Below are positions 8,091-16,384 of a stretch of 64,000 nucleotides of DNA, in pieces. Both the position numbers and the translations under genes were made by a program. The first letter of the stretch is position 1, and each line of letters begins with the position of its first letter. The notes beneath the pieces are model-generated. The model saw nothing but the letters and a program-made list of their open reading frames with translations, was not told the origin of the DNA and did no database searches. The DNA comes from Atopobium sp. oral taxon 810 str. F0209 (GTDB lineage: Bacteria > Actinomycetota > Coriobacteriia > Coriobacteriales > Atopobiaceae). The stretch is from positions 26,763 to 90,762 of the forward strand of contig NZ_KE952948.1 in NCBI RefSeq assembly GCF_000466405.1. The letters are read 5' to 3'.

Positions 8091-9404
8091 TTATTCCATG
8101 CCAGTCTTTACATCCTTATCCTCAGGATTGCCACCTGCATTGATGACCTCCATCAGACGCGAAGTTGCCGCTTCATCATTAATGACATAAGACACACCAT
8201 CAATATAATCAGTCGTGGATGGTAGTGCTGCACGATAAATAGTGGGTGATCCACCCAACATACGCAGCATAATCGGCATCATGTTGTAACAGCGCATCGA
8301 ACTGTCCATCATGTCGGCCATTGAATTGGCAACACCTACCATCTCCCAAGGCGGCAGCGTGCGAGCTTTGCTCATGATGGCCTGCAATACCAGCATCTGG
8401 TCTGCTTGACGTTGAAAATCACCCAAAGCAAAGCCATGACGAACACGTGAGAAAAGCAATGCAGTCTTGCCGTCCATCTGATGCGTCCCTGCGGGTAGGA
8501 CAAGTCCTGTGTACTCAGGGTCATTTACATCCACTGGCACCTTAACCGTAATGCCACCCACTGCATCTACGAGCGAAGATAGCCCATCAAAGTGAATAAC
8601 GGCAACCTTTGAAATAGGCACATTCACGAGCGTGCTCACAGCAGATGCCATGCCTCCAGCTCCGCCAAAAGCATAGGCAGCATTGATTTTTTGAGTACCG
8701 TGACCAGGAATTTCTACTTTGGTATCGCGAGGAATGGACAACATCGTAATCTTGTTGGACACAACGTCAATGCGCGCCAAAATAATGGAATCGGCACGCG
8801 ACACTGCATCGCCCTCTCGCGCATCAGAGCCCAGCAAAAGCACATAATAGGGCTGCAGGGGAATATGCATCTGGGTAGCTTCCGCCACGCCTTTTGCCTC
8901 GGGATCTTTGAAGGCAAGTCTATTGTCGATAGGCAAAAACACCAGTGCATACACCGCTGCAAGTACAGCAATCAAGACAACTAAAAACTTTAGGAATCCA
9001 TGACGTTTGTGCTCACGGTGTGGTAAATGAATCTGGCGCCCTGGCTGTCTATCGTAGGCACTCTCATCAAAATATTCCTGCGCAGACCTGCGAGACCTGT
9101 GTATAGGTGCAGCAGACCAGCTATCAGTATTGCCGTAGCCTTCATTTCTATAGCGACGATCAAAATCGGCACGATTTGCCTCAAGACTGCTCAGACTCGC
9201 CGGATGTTGTGGCAATTGCACGCCTGGATTTGCATTTGCACGACGAGTCTGCGACGCCGAATTGGCAGGCGGCAAGTCGGCTGCGCCCCGCGAAAAGGCT
9301 GAGCCACTCTGAAAATGTCCCTTTTTGTGATTATGCGAAGCGACCTCGAAGCCATTGGCCTCGAGGTCGTCGTCATAATTGCGATATTGCCTACTCAAGC
9401 GCAC
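8091..9404 (-). CDS. LCP-family (LytR-CpsA-Psr) cell wall glycopolymer ligase
   Basis: 437 residues: a long polar cytoplasmic N-terminus (about 1-135, arginine- and asparagine-rich), one membrane helix (FLKFLVVLIAVLAAVYALVF), then the external LCP domain with LLGSDAREGD, RADSIILARID, MLSIPRDTKVEIPG, KINAAYAFGG and LLFSRVRHG, the residues that bind polyprenyl-phosphate and divalent metal. LCP enzymes move glycopolymers from the lipid carrier to peptidoglycan or surface protein. The start is a GTG with a weak ribosome site, so the exact N-terminus is uncertain. It lies 93 bases upstream of amaP and may share its transcript. Confidence 0.92.
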   Translation of the reverse strand: MRLSRQYRNYDDDLEANGFEVASHNHKKGHFQSGSAFSRGAADLPPANSASQTRRANANPGVQLPQHPASLSSLEANRADFDRRYRNEGYGNTDSWSAAPIHRSRRSAQEYFDESAYDRQPGRQIHLPHREHKRHGFLKFLVVLIAVLAAVYALVFLPIDNRLAFKDPEAKGVAEATQMHIPLQPYYVLLLGSDAREGDAVSRADSIILARIDVVSNKITMLSIPRDTKVEIPGHGTQKINAAYAFGGAGGMASAVSTLVNVPISKVAVIHFDGLSSLVDAVGGITVKVPVDVNDPEYTGLVLPAGTHQMDGKTALLFSRVRHGFALGDFQRQADQMLVLQAIMSKARTLPPWEMVGVANSMADMMDSSMRCYNMMPIMLRMLGGSPTIYRAALPSTTDYIDGVSYVINDEAATSRLMEVINAGGNPEDKDVKTGME

Positions 9405-9468
9405 CTCGCAATGCTCGTCTTGGCCAAAGTTGCTTTACCTAACTATACGCAAAGCACCTAGGTCGAGG

Positions 9469-10269
9469 CTACTCGTCAGCTGCGAGGGCCTCCTCAATCT
9501 CATCAGTACGGTTCATGGTGTCATAAACGTTTTGAACGTCCTCAAGCTCCTCAAGGCGATCAACAAGGCGCTGAACCTTTTTGGCATCAGCAACAGAAAC
9601 CTCAGTGGGGGTCGTAGCAATCATCGTGAGCTCGGAACCCTTAACCTCAATACCCTGAGCTTCAAGGCCCTTTTGGACATCCTGCATCTTGTCATAGGCG
9701 GTATAAACAATCCACTGATCGCCAGCATCCTCATAATCGTCGCCCTCAGCTTCGGCGACTGCCATCATAAACTCGTCCTCATCGACAGCATTCTCGCGGT
9801 CGGCAACCTTCTTGTCATCGCTCTTGATGATTTTCTCAACAGCAATAGAGCCTTTACGCTCAAACTGGAAAGCAACAGAGCCCGAGGTACCAAGATTGCC
9901 ACCAGCATGAGAAAACGCAGAGCGCACGTCTGCAGCAGTGCGGTTTTTATTGTCGGTTAGGCAATCAACATAGACAGCGACACCCGCAGGGCCATAACCC
10001 TCATAGCTAATCTCTTCGTAGACAGCGGCATCGGCACCAGCACCAAAGGCCTTGTCAATAGCAGCCTTAATCTTTGCATTGGGCATGGAAACCATGCGAG
10101 CACGAGCAACAGCAGCAGCAAGCGTTGCATTGTTGTCCGGGTTGGGGTCGCCACCAGACTTGGCGGCAACAGTAATGTTGCGCGAGAGCTTAGAGAAGAG
10201 CGATGAACGCTTTGCGTCGATCGCTGCCTTCTTGTGCTTGGTGGTAGCCCACTTAGAGTGTCCGGACAT
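9469..10269 (-). CDS. yebC: YebC/TACO1 family translation/regulatory factor
   Basis: 266 residues from ATG 10269 (MSGHSKWATTKHKKAAIDAK), the invariant family start, preceded by AAGAAGGAGACC. The three-domain fold shows in the motifs KIKAAIDKAFG, YEGYGPAGVAVYVDCLTDNK and NLGTSGSVAFQFERKG. YebC proteins have been described as transcription regulators and, more recently, as factors that relieve ribosome stalling. It is about 15-20 residues longer than usual because of the acidic C-terminus NRTDEIEEALAADE. Confidence 0.95.
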   Translation of the reverse strand: MSGHSKWATTKHKKAAIDAKRSSLFSKLSRNITVAAKSGGDPNPDNNATLAAAVARARMVSMPNAKIKAAIDKAFGAGADAAVYEEISYEGYGPAGVAVYVDCLTDNKNRTAADVRSAFSHAGGNLGTSGSVAFQFERKGSIAVEKIIKSDDKKVADRENAVDEDEFMMAVAEAEGDDYEDAGDQWIVYTAYDKMQDVQKGLEAQGIEVKGSELTMIATTPTEVSVADAKKVQRLVDRLEELEDVQNVYDTMNRTDEIEEALAADE

Positions 10270-10494
10270 GCAGGTCTCCTTCTTGCATCGTGGTAGAAAC
10301 AGTAGAATTTTAGCTGTTTGTCTTGTTAAGGGAAAGAGAAAAGCTTCTCCCCTACTCAAAACCCACGCAGTCATGGTAATTTTTGCTGCCAATTTTTACC
10401 GTCTACCTAGGCTCGTTCAATTGAGAGTCTACATGCGTTAAAGTCACAAGTGAAGAGTTTGTATTGTTGTATTCCTCAGCTAAAGGAGGCGCTC

Positions 10495-10950
10495 ATGCTT
10501 TATATAGGTAACTTCAACTACAATGATGAAAACGATGTCTCTGACAACTACGTGTTGATGCCTGCCGTAGTAGAAGCTGCAGATGCAGAAGAAGCGCTGG
10601 ATCGTTTTGAAAAGATGTTCGAGCGCATAAACGCCAAGTCCGACCTGCTTGATGGTGCGCATTCCATTTACCTGGACTCTTTGGTTGAGCTCGATCGTGC
10701 GCCTGAATCCGCCGTACTCATCCAATGGGAAAAGATTGTTCCTACAGATGAGGGGCTCTGCTCTATTACTTCAGCTCTGCCCGAACTCGAAGAAGGTGAA
10801 GCGGCGTCTGCTTATGGTTGGAATGACGACGATGGAGAGTTTGAGCACATCCACGTCCACAACGATAACGAACATATTGCAGACGCCGAACTCGACGACT
10901 TTGATGATGACCAGAATGGTTTTGAAGAAGAGCCTTTCATGAGACTCTAA
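10495..10950 (+). CDS. Acidic protein of unknown function
   Basis: 151 residues from ATG 10495 (MLYIGNFNYNDENDVSDNYV), set by the strong ribosome site AAAGGAGGC. It opens with a short beta-rich segment, then a helical EAADAEEALDRFEKMFERI, and ends in a very acidic, histidine-containing tail (HIHVHNDNEH, then DDFDDDQNG). No signal peptide or membrane segment. I do not recognise the family; the tail could bind metal but that is a guess. It stands alone, followed by a hairpin terminator and a repeat array. Confidence 0.75.
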   Translation: MLYIGNFNYNDENDVSDNYVLMPAVVEAADAEEALDRFEKMFERINAKSDLLDGAHSIYLDSLVELDRAPESAVLIQWEKIVPTDEGLCSITSALPELEEGEAASAYGWNDDDGEFEHIHVHNDNEHIADAELDDFDDDQNGFEEEPFMRL

Positions 10951-10997
10951 GCTCTGCTTTATTAAGTGCTAAAGCAAACTCTACACGTCACGTAAGA

Positions 10998-11035
10998 GCA
11001 AATCCCCGTCGTCATGCCCACGGCGGGGATTTTGC
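10998..11035. terminator. Hairpin terminator after the acidic orphan gene
   Basis: GCAAATCCCCG and CGGGGATTTTGC pair across a 16-base interior. A short T-rich stretch (CGTTTTC) follows on the plus strand. It lies about 45 bases beyond the stop at 10950 and just before the repeat array. Confidence 0.7.
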
Positions 11036-11049
11036 GTTTTCTTGCGCAC

Positions 11050-11219
11050 AGATGGTTCAAGCTTCGGACGCTATACCCACAGATGGTTCAAGCTTCGGAG
11101 TATTTCCAAATAGATGGTTCAAGTGTCGGAGTTGGAGTACACAAAACAGCTGGTCATTTTTTTCGGTAGACCGAAGGATGAACCATCTGTGTGAGTGTGC
11201 GCCGAAGAATGAACCATCT
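11050..11219. repeat. 31-bp-period array of an 18-bp motif, three direct then two inverted copies
   Basis: Direct copies AGATGGTTCAAGCTTCGG start at 11050 and 11081, with a variant at 11112 (AGATGGTTCAAGTGTCGG). The reverse complement appears at 11171-11188 (CCGAAGGATGAACCATCT) and 11202-11219 (CCGAAGAATGAACCATCT). Starts in each block are exactly 31 bases apart and the array is symmetric about 11150, so copies 2/5 and 3/4 can pair at once, separated by symmetric 13-base internal loops. It fills the gap between two convergent genes. Related clusters lie at 29351-29807 and 59915-60032. Confidence 0.85.
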
Positions 11220-11231
11220 AGGAAATATCAT

Positions 11232-12065
11232 CTAGGAAATGCGCATGAGGTGAATTCGCTGGGGGCTTTTGAAGTGAGCAGCAATGATGAGTACTGCTAT
11301 ACCAGCAATAATCAATGGCAACGACAGAATTTGGCCCATTGTCAAAAAATTGCCAAAGAGATAGCCCAGCTGGGCATCTGGTACACGCACAAACTCAATC
11401 AACGCACGAAATACCCCATAGAGCAGCAAAAATACACCCGAAAAAGTCCCTTGTGGAAGGGTGGGCTTACGTCGTGACAGCACAAAAAGTACCAAGAAAA
11501 TCACGACGCCTTCAAGCAGAGCTTCATAGAGCTGCGAGGGATGGCGATAGACCATACCACCGCCTGCATCAGAAAACATGACACCCCAAGGCAGATCAGT
11601 TGGTTTGCCCCAGAGCTCGCCATTGATAAAGTTGGCACAACGCCCAAAGAAAAGCCCAATCGGTGCAGCACTTACTCCTAAGTCACAAAGGGTTACAAGC
11701 GACAAATGCAGTCTACGTACTACAATCCCGCCCCCTATGATTGCCCCTATAAGGCCACCATGAAAGCTCATGCCTCCTTGGTTGAGTGCCAAGATCTCAA
11801 GCGGATGCTCCAGATAGTAGCCAGCTCCATAAAAGAGCACATAGGCAAGACGAGCTCCAATAATGACACCAAAAGCAAGACCAATCATGACTGATGTCAA
11901 CTCGTCGAGGGTTAAATCCAACCCCCAGCGTTTTTGCGTCCTCCAAATCCAAACAGCACCCAGTACAAAGCCAGCAAGATAAGCCAAGCCATACCAGCGT
12001 ACTACCACTGGTCCCAGTGCAAAAGCTATGGGATTAAGCTGATGATACAGCTCGTTAAGCCACAT
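11232..12065 (-). CDS. lgt: Prolipoprotein diacylglyceryl transferase
   Basis: 277 residues, about seven membrane helices. It adds diacylglycerol from phosphatidylglycerol to the lipobox cysteine of pre-lipoproteins. Visible signatures: ALGPVVVRWYGLAYLAGF, GGMSFHGGLIGA with the essential histidine, and the Lgt box GRCANFINGELWGKPT; also YRHPSQLYEALLEG. The usual GRxGNFxNGE box has Cys-Ala in place of Leu-Gly. Substrates in this window include the tannase-like and cyclophilin lipoproteins. It starts 12 bases after the nfu stop. Confidence 0.96.
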   Translation of the reverse strand: MWLNELYHQLNPIAFALGPVVVRWYGLAYLAGFVLGAVWIWRTQKRWGLDLTLDELTSVMIGLAFGVIIGARLAYVLFYGAGYYLEHPLEILALNQGGMSFHGGLIGAIIGGGIVVRRLHLSLVTLCDLGVSAAPIGLFFGRCANFINGELWGKPTDLPWGVMFSDAGGGMVYRHPSQLYEALLEGVVIFLVLFVLSRRKPTLPQGTFSGVFLLLYGVFRALIEFVRVPDAQLGYLFGNFLTMGQILSLPLIIAGIAVLIIAAHFKSPQRIHLMRIS

Positions 12066-12077
12066 ACCTGCGCTACC

Positions 12078-12317
12078 TTAGAACGGCATTGCAGGCATAA
12101 CCTTGGTTACGCCTGGGACATGCTCCATCAAAATGCGCTCAATGCCCTCACTCATGTCATACGAAGACAGAGGGCAACCAGCGCAAGCACCCTGCATCTC
12201 AAGCGTTACCACACCATCATCAGTACAATCGATAAGCGCTACATCACCACCATCAGCCTGTAGGCTCTGACGGATAACGTCAATTGTCCTCTCAAGAAGG
12301 TCCCTATTTACTGCCAT
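12078..12317 (-). CDS. NifU C-terminal domain (Nfu-type) iron-sulfur scaffold
   Basis: 79 residues from ATG 12317 (MAVNRDLLERTIDVIR); GGAAGGGG upstream favours this start over one eight codons earlier. The domain is complete: VIRQSLQADGGDVALID and the cluster-binding CAGCPLS (CxxC). Nfu proteins hold and deliver Fe-S clusters. No other suf or isc gene is adjacent. It is followed by lgt on the same strand 12 bases on. Confidence 0.93.
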   Translation of the reverse strand: MAVNRDLLERTIDVIRQSLQADGGDVALIDCTDDGVVTLEMQGACAGCPLSSYDMSEGIERILMEHVPGVTKVMPAMPF

Positions 12318-12515
12318 CTCTACCCCTTCCTTCGCGAGCACATTGACACACGCTCGCCATAATCCCTATTTATCAGCTAGACATTAGGCTATGTTACCCG
12401 ATACAACTTTGCGCATTCACTTGTATCTTTCTTTACATGAATGCCAAATGTGTACACCCTGAGATGCCTCAGACGCCAAAAGACACCCACGGAAAACGAA
12501 ACATCCATCTGTCGC

Positions 12516-15014
12516 CTAATCAATCGGGCTAAATAGATGTCCTGTATCGCTTCCTGCAAGGCGCGGAGCAGGACGTTTGCCCGCCTGTACTGCCAAGAGC
12601 GCCGCTTGGATACGCTTGAGTTCGCTGCCCACTTCTTGCTCACTTAACAAACTACAATCCACCATCAAGCGGCTTACTCCCGCAGAAAGCAACTCTCCTA
12701 TCTCTGGCGTCAAATCCAAAGGACGAGCTGCATACAATCTTGAGCGACCCTGCAAATCCGTACGCACAGGCAACAAAGAGCCATCTCGACTACGCAAAGA
12801 CAAACGTTGCTTGCGTAATCCACAGTGAGCACAATCCTCTATACAATGTCCTGCAGTCTGCAAAATACAATGCTCACTAGTCATCGCGCGGATGCGTCCC
12901 GATACAGTCACGCCTATGGGAGTCTTTGCTTGGGAAGCAATCTGACGTATCTCCTCAAGCGTTAGCTCCGAAGACAGCCAAAAACCCTGCGCACCTTGGG
13001 CTTCAAGCCAAGAGAGACAGCTTGCATTATGCACAGGAATACATGCCCTAATCTCAGGATACGCACCTCTATCAACAGCTGCCGCCAACTCGGATACATT
13101 ACCTACCGCAAGCTCGCTACCTGGCACGATATAGTTATCAATACGTTTATGATCTGCTTGTCGGCAAACCTCATCAAGCCAAGGAATTACCTCGGCAGGC
13201 CAAGTTGAAAGCGTTGGATCGGACAGCTGATCATCACGAACATACACGCGATGAGCACCAGCAGTGAGTGCCGCATGTGCCACCTCAGGCGTTACCACCA
13301 ACGCGCAGATTTCTGCAGTCTGCACTGATTTCATATCAGTAAGTAACGCAGCTTTTTCGCGAGGACCGCGCAGTCCTACACCTACATTCTCGGAGCGCCC
13401 TTCATAGCTTGCAAGCAATTCTTTTTCAAGCAATCTACAAGCCCTTGATCTCAGCTTATGTAGGGAAGAAAAACCTAGACCCACCCCTTCATCAAGCTCA
13501 ACATCTATGGCTCGCGCTTCAAAGGCAGAGTTTCCCAACCTACCCGCATGCTCCGCAAGGTCCTCAGTTGTCACAGCCTTGGTGCGTGCCGCCTCAACCA
13601 GATCGCCTTCTGCGCGCACGGAAGCAGAGCCATCGACGCAGCTCATTTCAACAGCAAGTGGCATACCCATATGTGCAATAACCCTCATTGTTATCGCGCG
13701 TTTGGGAGCAGCACTGGGACGTGCCGCCAAAGCCGAAGCATCCAGCGCTGCCTGCGAGCGAATAACACGCACCACACTTCCCGCAGGTAGTGTGCGTACC
13801 GTACGACATGTGAGGATCTCGCCAGGACGTACATCTTTTGATGCCAAGGTAGTCAAAAACTGCGAGGGATCTTCAAGCGGCCTCAACTCAAGCAAATCAC
13901 CTTTGCCCACTGGCACGTCAACGCGCAGTGTGACTTCAGCCTCGTGGTGCATGCGCGTACGCTCACGACCACCTGCCGAACCGCCCTGCACCCGCCTAAA
14001 ACTCCCAAGGTCGCGACTTGAAAGCACCTCTCCTGCCAGCTCGCCACGGTTATTCGAGCGGTCATAGCTCATCATCTCATCGCCTGAGCGACCTTTGAGA
14101 TAGGCATCAGTAAAGTTACGATTGAAGGAACGCAAAAGCAAGTCTCGACGACGATTGATATTGTCCTGACTAGACTTGCGCCCTGCAGCAACATCATCTA
14201 AAGCCCCGCGATAAGCAGAGACTACCGACCACACATAGTCAGCCGCTTTCATACGACCTTCTACCTTGAGGGAGCCAAGTCCTGCTTGTGAAAGCTCAGC
14301 TAAATCACTTATGGTGCAGTAATCTTTGGGACAAAGCGGTCGAGTGCGTCCGTCCGCTGCTATCACACGACCCTTACTATCCACCAGATCGTAAAGCAGA
14401 CGGCAAGGTTGCGCGCAAAGACCGCGGTTTGCCGAACGGTTACCCACCGACGAACTCAACTTGCAAATACCCGAATAGCAAAAGCAAAGCGCGCCATGCC
14501 CAAAGTTTTCAAGCTCTACGCCCTCCTGTGCAATGCGTGAAATCTCAGCCAAGGACAACTCGCGTGAAAGCGTCACCCGCTCTACCCCAAGAACATCACG
14601 CACCCATGCCACAGCACGCCCGTCATGCACATTTGCCTGAGTAGATACATGAATTTCGATGTCAGGACGACGGCGACGGAGTTCCGACATCAGACCCCAG
14701 TCTTGCACGATGAGTGCGTCTGCACCAAGTGCCCAAGCATGGGCGGCCCAGCGTACAGCCCGCTCTAGCTCGTCTTCCTTGATAACAACATTTTGTGTTA
14801 CGTAGACCCGTGCACCCGCAATATGAGTAACGCGGCAGGCTTCACGAAACTCCTCATCAGAGAAGTTATGTGCACCTCGACGCGCATTAAAATCGCTACC
14901 AAGACCACAGTAAATTGCATCGGCTCCTGCAGCCAGCGCCGCATAAAAAGCCTCAGGTCCACCAGCGGGCGCCAGCAGCTCAGGTACCTGCCGAGCGCCA
15001 GCTTGATTAGTCAT
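12516..15014 (-). CDS. U32 family protein, probable tRNA/rRNA hydroxylation enzyme (RlhA/TrhP-like)
   Basis: 832 residues from ATG 15014 (MTNQAGARQVPELLAPAGG), with AGGAG nine bases upstream; it follows tyrS by 15 bases. The N-terminal U32 barrel has ELLAPAGGPEAFYAALAAGADAIY-type architecture, the cysteine cluster CFCYSGICKL then NRGLCAQPCRLLYDL, and a DUF3656-like middle. The last 270 residues look like a second, degenerate U32 repeat ending in a four-cysteine stretch (HCIEDCAHCGL). In E. coli, U32 proteins RlhA and TrhP hydroxylate 23S rRNA C2501 and tRNA U34. The exact target here cannot be told; the older label is collagenase-like peptidase. Confidence 0.88.
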   Translation of the reverse strand: MTNQAGARQVPELLAPAGGPEAFYAALAAGADAIYCGLGSDFNARRGAHNFSDEEFREACRVTHIAGARVYVTQNVVIKEDELERAVRWAAHAWALGADALIVQDWGLMSELRRRRPDIEIHVSTQANVHDGRAVAWVRDVLGVERVTLSRELSLAEISRIAQEGVELENFGHGALCFCYSGICKLSSSVGNRSANRGLCAQPCRLLYDLVDSKGRVIAADGRTRPLCPKDYCTISDLAELSQAGLGSLKVEGRMKAADYVWSVVSAYRGALDDVAAGRKSSQDNINRRRDLLLRSFNRNFTDAYLKGRSGDEMMSYDRSNNRGELAGEVLSSRDLGSFRRVQGGSAGGRERTRMHHEAEVTLRVDVPVGKGDLLELRPLEDPSQFLTTLASKDVRPGEILTCRTVRTLPAGSVVRVIRSQAALDASALAARPSAAPKRAITMRVIAHMGMPLAVEMSCVDGSASVRAEGDLVEAARTKAVTTEDLAEHAGRLGNSAFEARAIDVELDEGVGLGFSSLHKLRSRACRLLEKELLASYEGRSENVGVGLRGPREKAALLTDMKSVQTAEICALVVTPEVAHAALTAGAHRVYVRDDQLSDPTLSTWPAEVIPWLDEVCRQADHKRIDNYIVPGSELAVGNVSELAAAVDRGAYPEIRACIPVHNASCLSWLEAQGAQGFWLSSELTLEEIRQIASQAKTPIGVTVSGRIRAMTSEHCILQTAGHCIEDCAHCGLRKQRLSLRSRDGSLLPVRTDLQGRSRLYAARPLDLTPEIGELLSAGVSRLMVDCSLLSEQEVGSELKRIQAALLAVQAGKRPAPRLAGSDTGHLFSPID

Positions 15015-15029
15015 CTTTCGCTCCTGCAT

Positions 15030-16244
15030 TTAGGCAAGACGAGCAAACTTGCGCTTGCCAACTTGCACTACACAGCCAACATGCAGCTGTTCGGGGTCAA
15101 TGTTGTAATTCTTTGCAGCAACAGCAACCTGATCAATTTTGACGCCGCCACCGTCAATCTGGCGACGCCCGTCACCTGCCGAGGCGCAAAGTCCCGCTTC
15201 GGCAAGTACACGAGCAAGATAAATCTTGCCTTGGTCGTTGGGAGTCAAATCCACGCTGACTTCAGCAATATTCTCAGGCAGCTCACCCTTCTTGAACCGA
15301 GCATCAAAAGCAGCTTGTGCTACAATACCCGCACCTTCACCGTGATAGAGATCACAAATATTGCGAGCAAGTGCGCGCTTAAGCTGGTAAGGGTCGGCCG
15401 TACCATCTGCATAAGCAGCATCAATTGCATCGACTTCATCGACAGGCAGTGTTGAGCAGAGACGGTAATACATAGGCACTACTGTGTCATTAATACTCAT
15501 GAGCTTGCCAAACATTTCGTCAGCAGGGTCAGTCAGACCAACATAATTCTTGTAGCTCTTAGACATCTTCTTGACACCGTCAAGGCCCACAAGCAGCGGC
15601 ATCGTAAGAGCTACCTGTGGTTCCATGCCAGATTTTTCCATCAAATCGCGACCAGCGAGAAGATTAAAAATCTGGTCGTTACCGCCCATCTCGAGGTCAG
15701 CCTTGATAATCACCGAGTCATAGGCTTGCAACACGGGATAGATAAACTCATGCAATGCAATTGGCATACCATTTGTGTAACGATTGTGAAAGTCTTCACG
15801 CTCAAGGATGCGTGCAACATTGAACTTGCTCATCAGACCAAGCATTGAGCCCAAATCCAAAGGTTTAAGCCATTCGCCATTGTGAACAATTTGCGTACGC
15901 TCGGGATCCAAAATCTTGAGAGCTTGCTCGACATAGGTGGCAGCGTTGGCTTCGACCTGCTCTTCTGTTAAAGGAGGACGGGTAGAATCACGACCCGAGG
16001 GGTCGCCAATGAGCGCCGTGCCATTGCCAATAATGAGTGTTACCTTGTGACCAAGATCTTGAAACTGACGCATCTTGCGCAAAGGCACCGCATGACCTAA
16101 GTGCAGGTCAGGCGAGGTAGGATCAACGCCTAGCTTTATATTCAGAGGAACTCCACGTTCGAGTTTCTTTTTGAGCTCATCCAAAGGAACAATCTGCATA
16201 GTTCCCGAAGTAATTACCTTGAGCTGCTCTTCTACCGATAACAC
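15030..16244 (-). CDS. tyrS: Tyrosyl-tRNA synthetase
   Basis: 404 residues. Class I synthetase with HLGH (LHLGHAVPLRKMR, the HIGH motif) and KKMSKS. The C-terminal S4 RNA-binding domain begins near ARVLAEAGLCASAGDGRRQI. The length and motif variants fit the TyrZ-like branch. A ribosome site AGGAGG-like (AGGAGGTCTGTTG) precedes the ATG at 16244. It heads a two-gene run with the U32 gene, and diverges from pbp1A across about 140 bases. No T-box leader fits in that space. Confidence 0.97.
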   Translation of the reverse strand: MLSVEEQLKVITSGTMQIVPLDELKKKLERGVPLNIKLGVDPTSPDLHLGHAVPLRKMRQFQDLGHKVTLIIGNGTALIGDPSGRDSTRPPLTEEQVEANAATYVEQALKILDPERTQIVHNGEWLKPLDLGSMLGLMSKFNVARILEREDFHNRYTNGMPIALHEFIYPVLQAYDSVIIKADLEMGGNDQIFNLLAGRDLMEKSGMEPQVALTMPLLVGLDGVKKMSKSYKNYVGLTDPADEMFGKLMSINDTVVPMYYRLCSTLPVDEVDAIDAAYADGTADPYQLKRALARNICDLYHGEGAGIVAQAAFDARFKKGELPENIAEVSVDLTPNDQGKIYLARVLAEAGLCASAGDGRRQIDGGGVKIDQVAVAAKNYNIDPEQLHVGCVVQVGKRKFARLA

Positions 16245-16343
16245 AACAGACCTCCTGAGATTTTATTAACTACCATCGCCCCCCAATAAATTAGTTGAAG
16301 GATGGACTCTCCTACTCTAGCAGGACAGGCGCGGTCGAACCCT

Positions 16344-16349
16344 TATAAT
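16344..16349 (+). promoter_or_regulatory. Candidate -10 box for pbp1A
   Basis: A perfect TATAAT, 35 bases upstream of the pbp1A start codon, which has a clear ribosome site (CTGAGGAGGAC). No good -35 hexamer is seen at the right spacing. Confidence 0.4.
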
Positions 16350-16384
16350 GTTGACGCAAATGTCGCTCGCCTGAGGAGGACTGC

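Noticed and set aside
11050..11219. CRISPR-like array (repeat about 18, spacing 31)
   Set aside because: Repeats are too short and variable, gaps are only 13 bases, orientation flips mid-array, and there are no cas genes.
16245..16384. T-box leader before tyrS
   Set aside because: The divergent gap is only about 140 bases and shows no T-box sequence or antiterminator/terminator pair.
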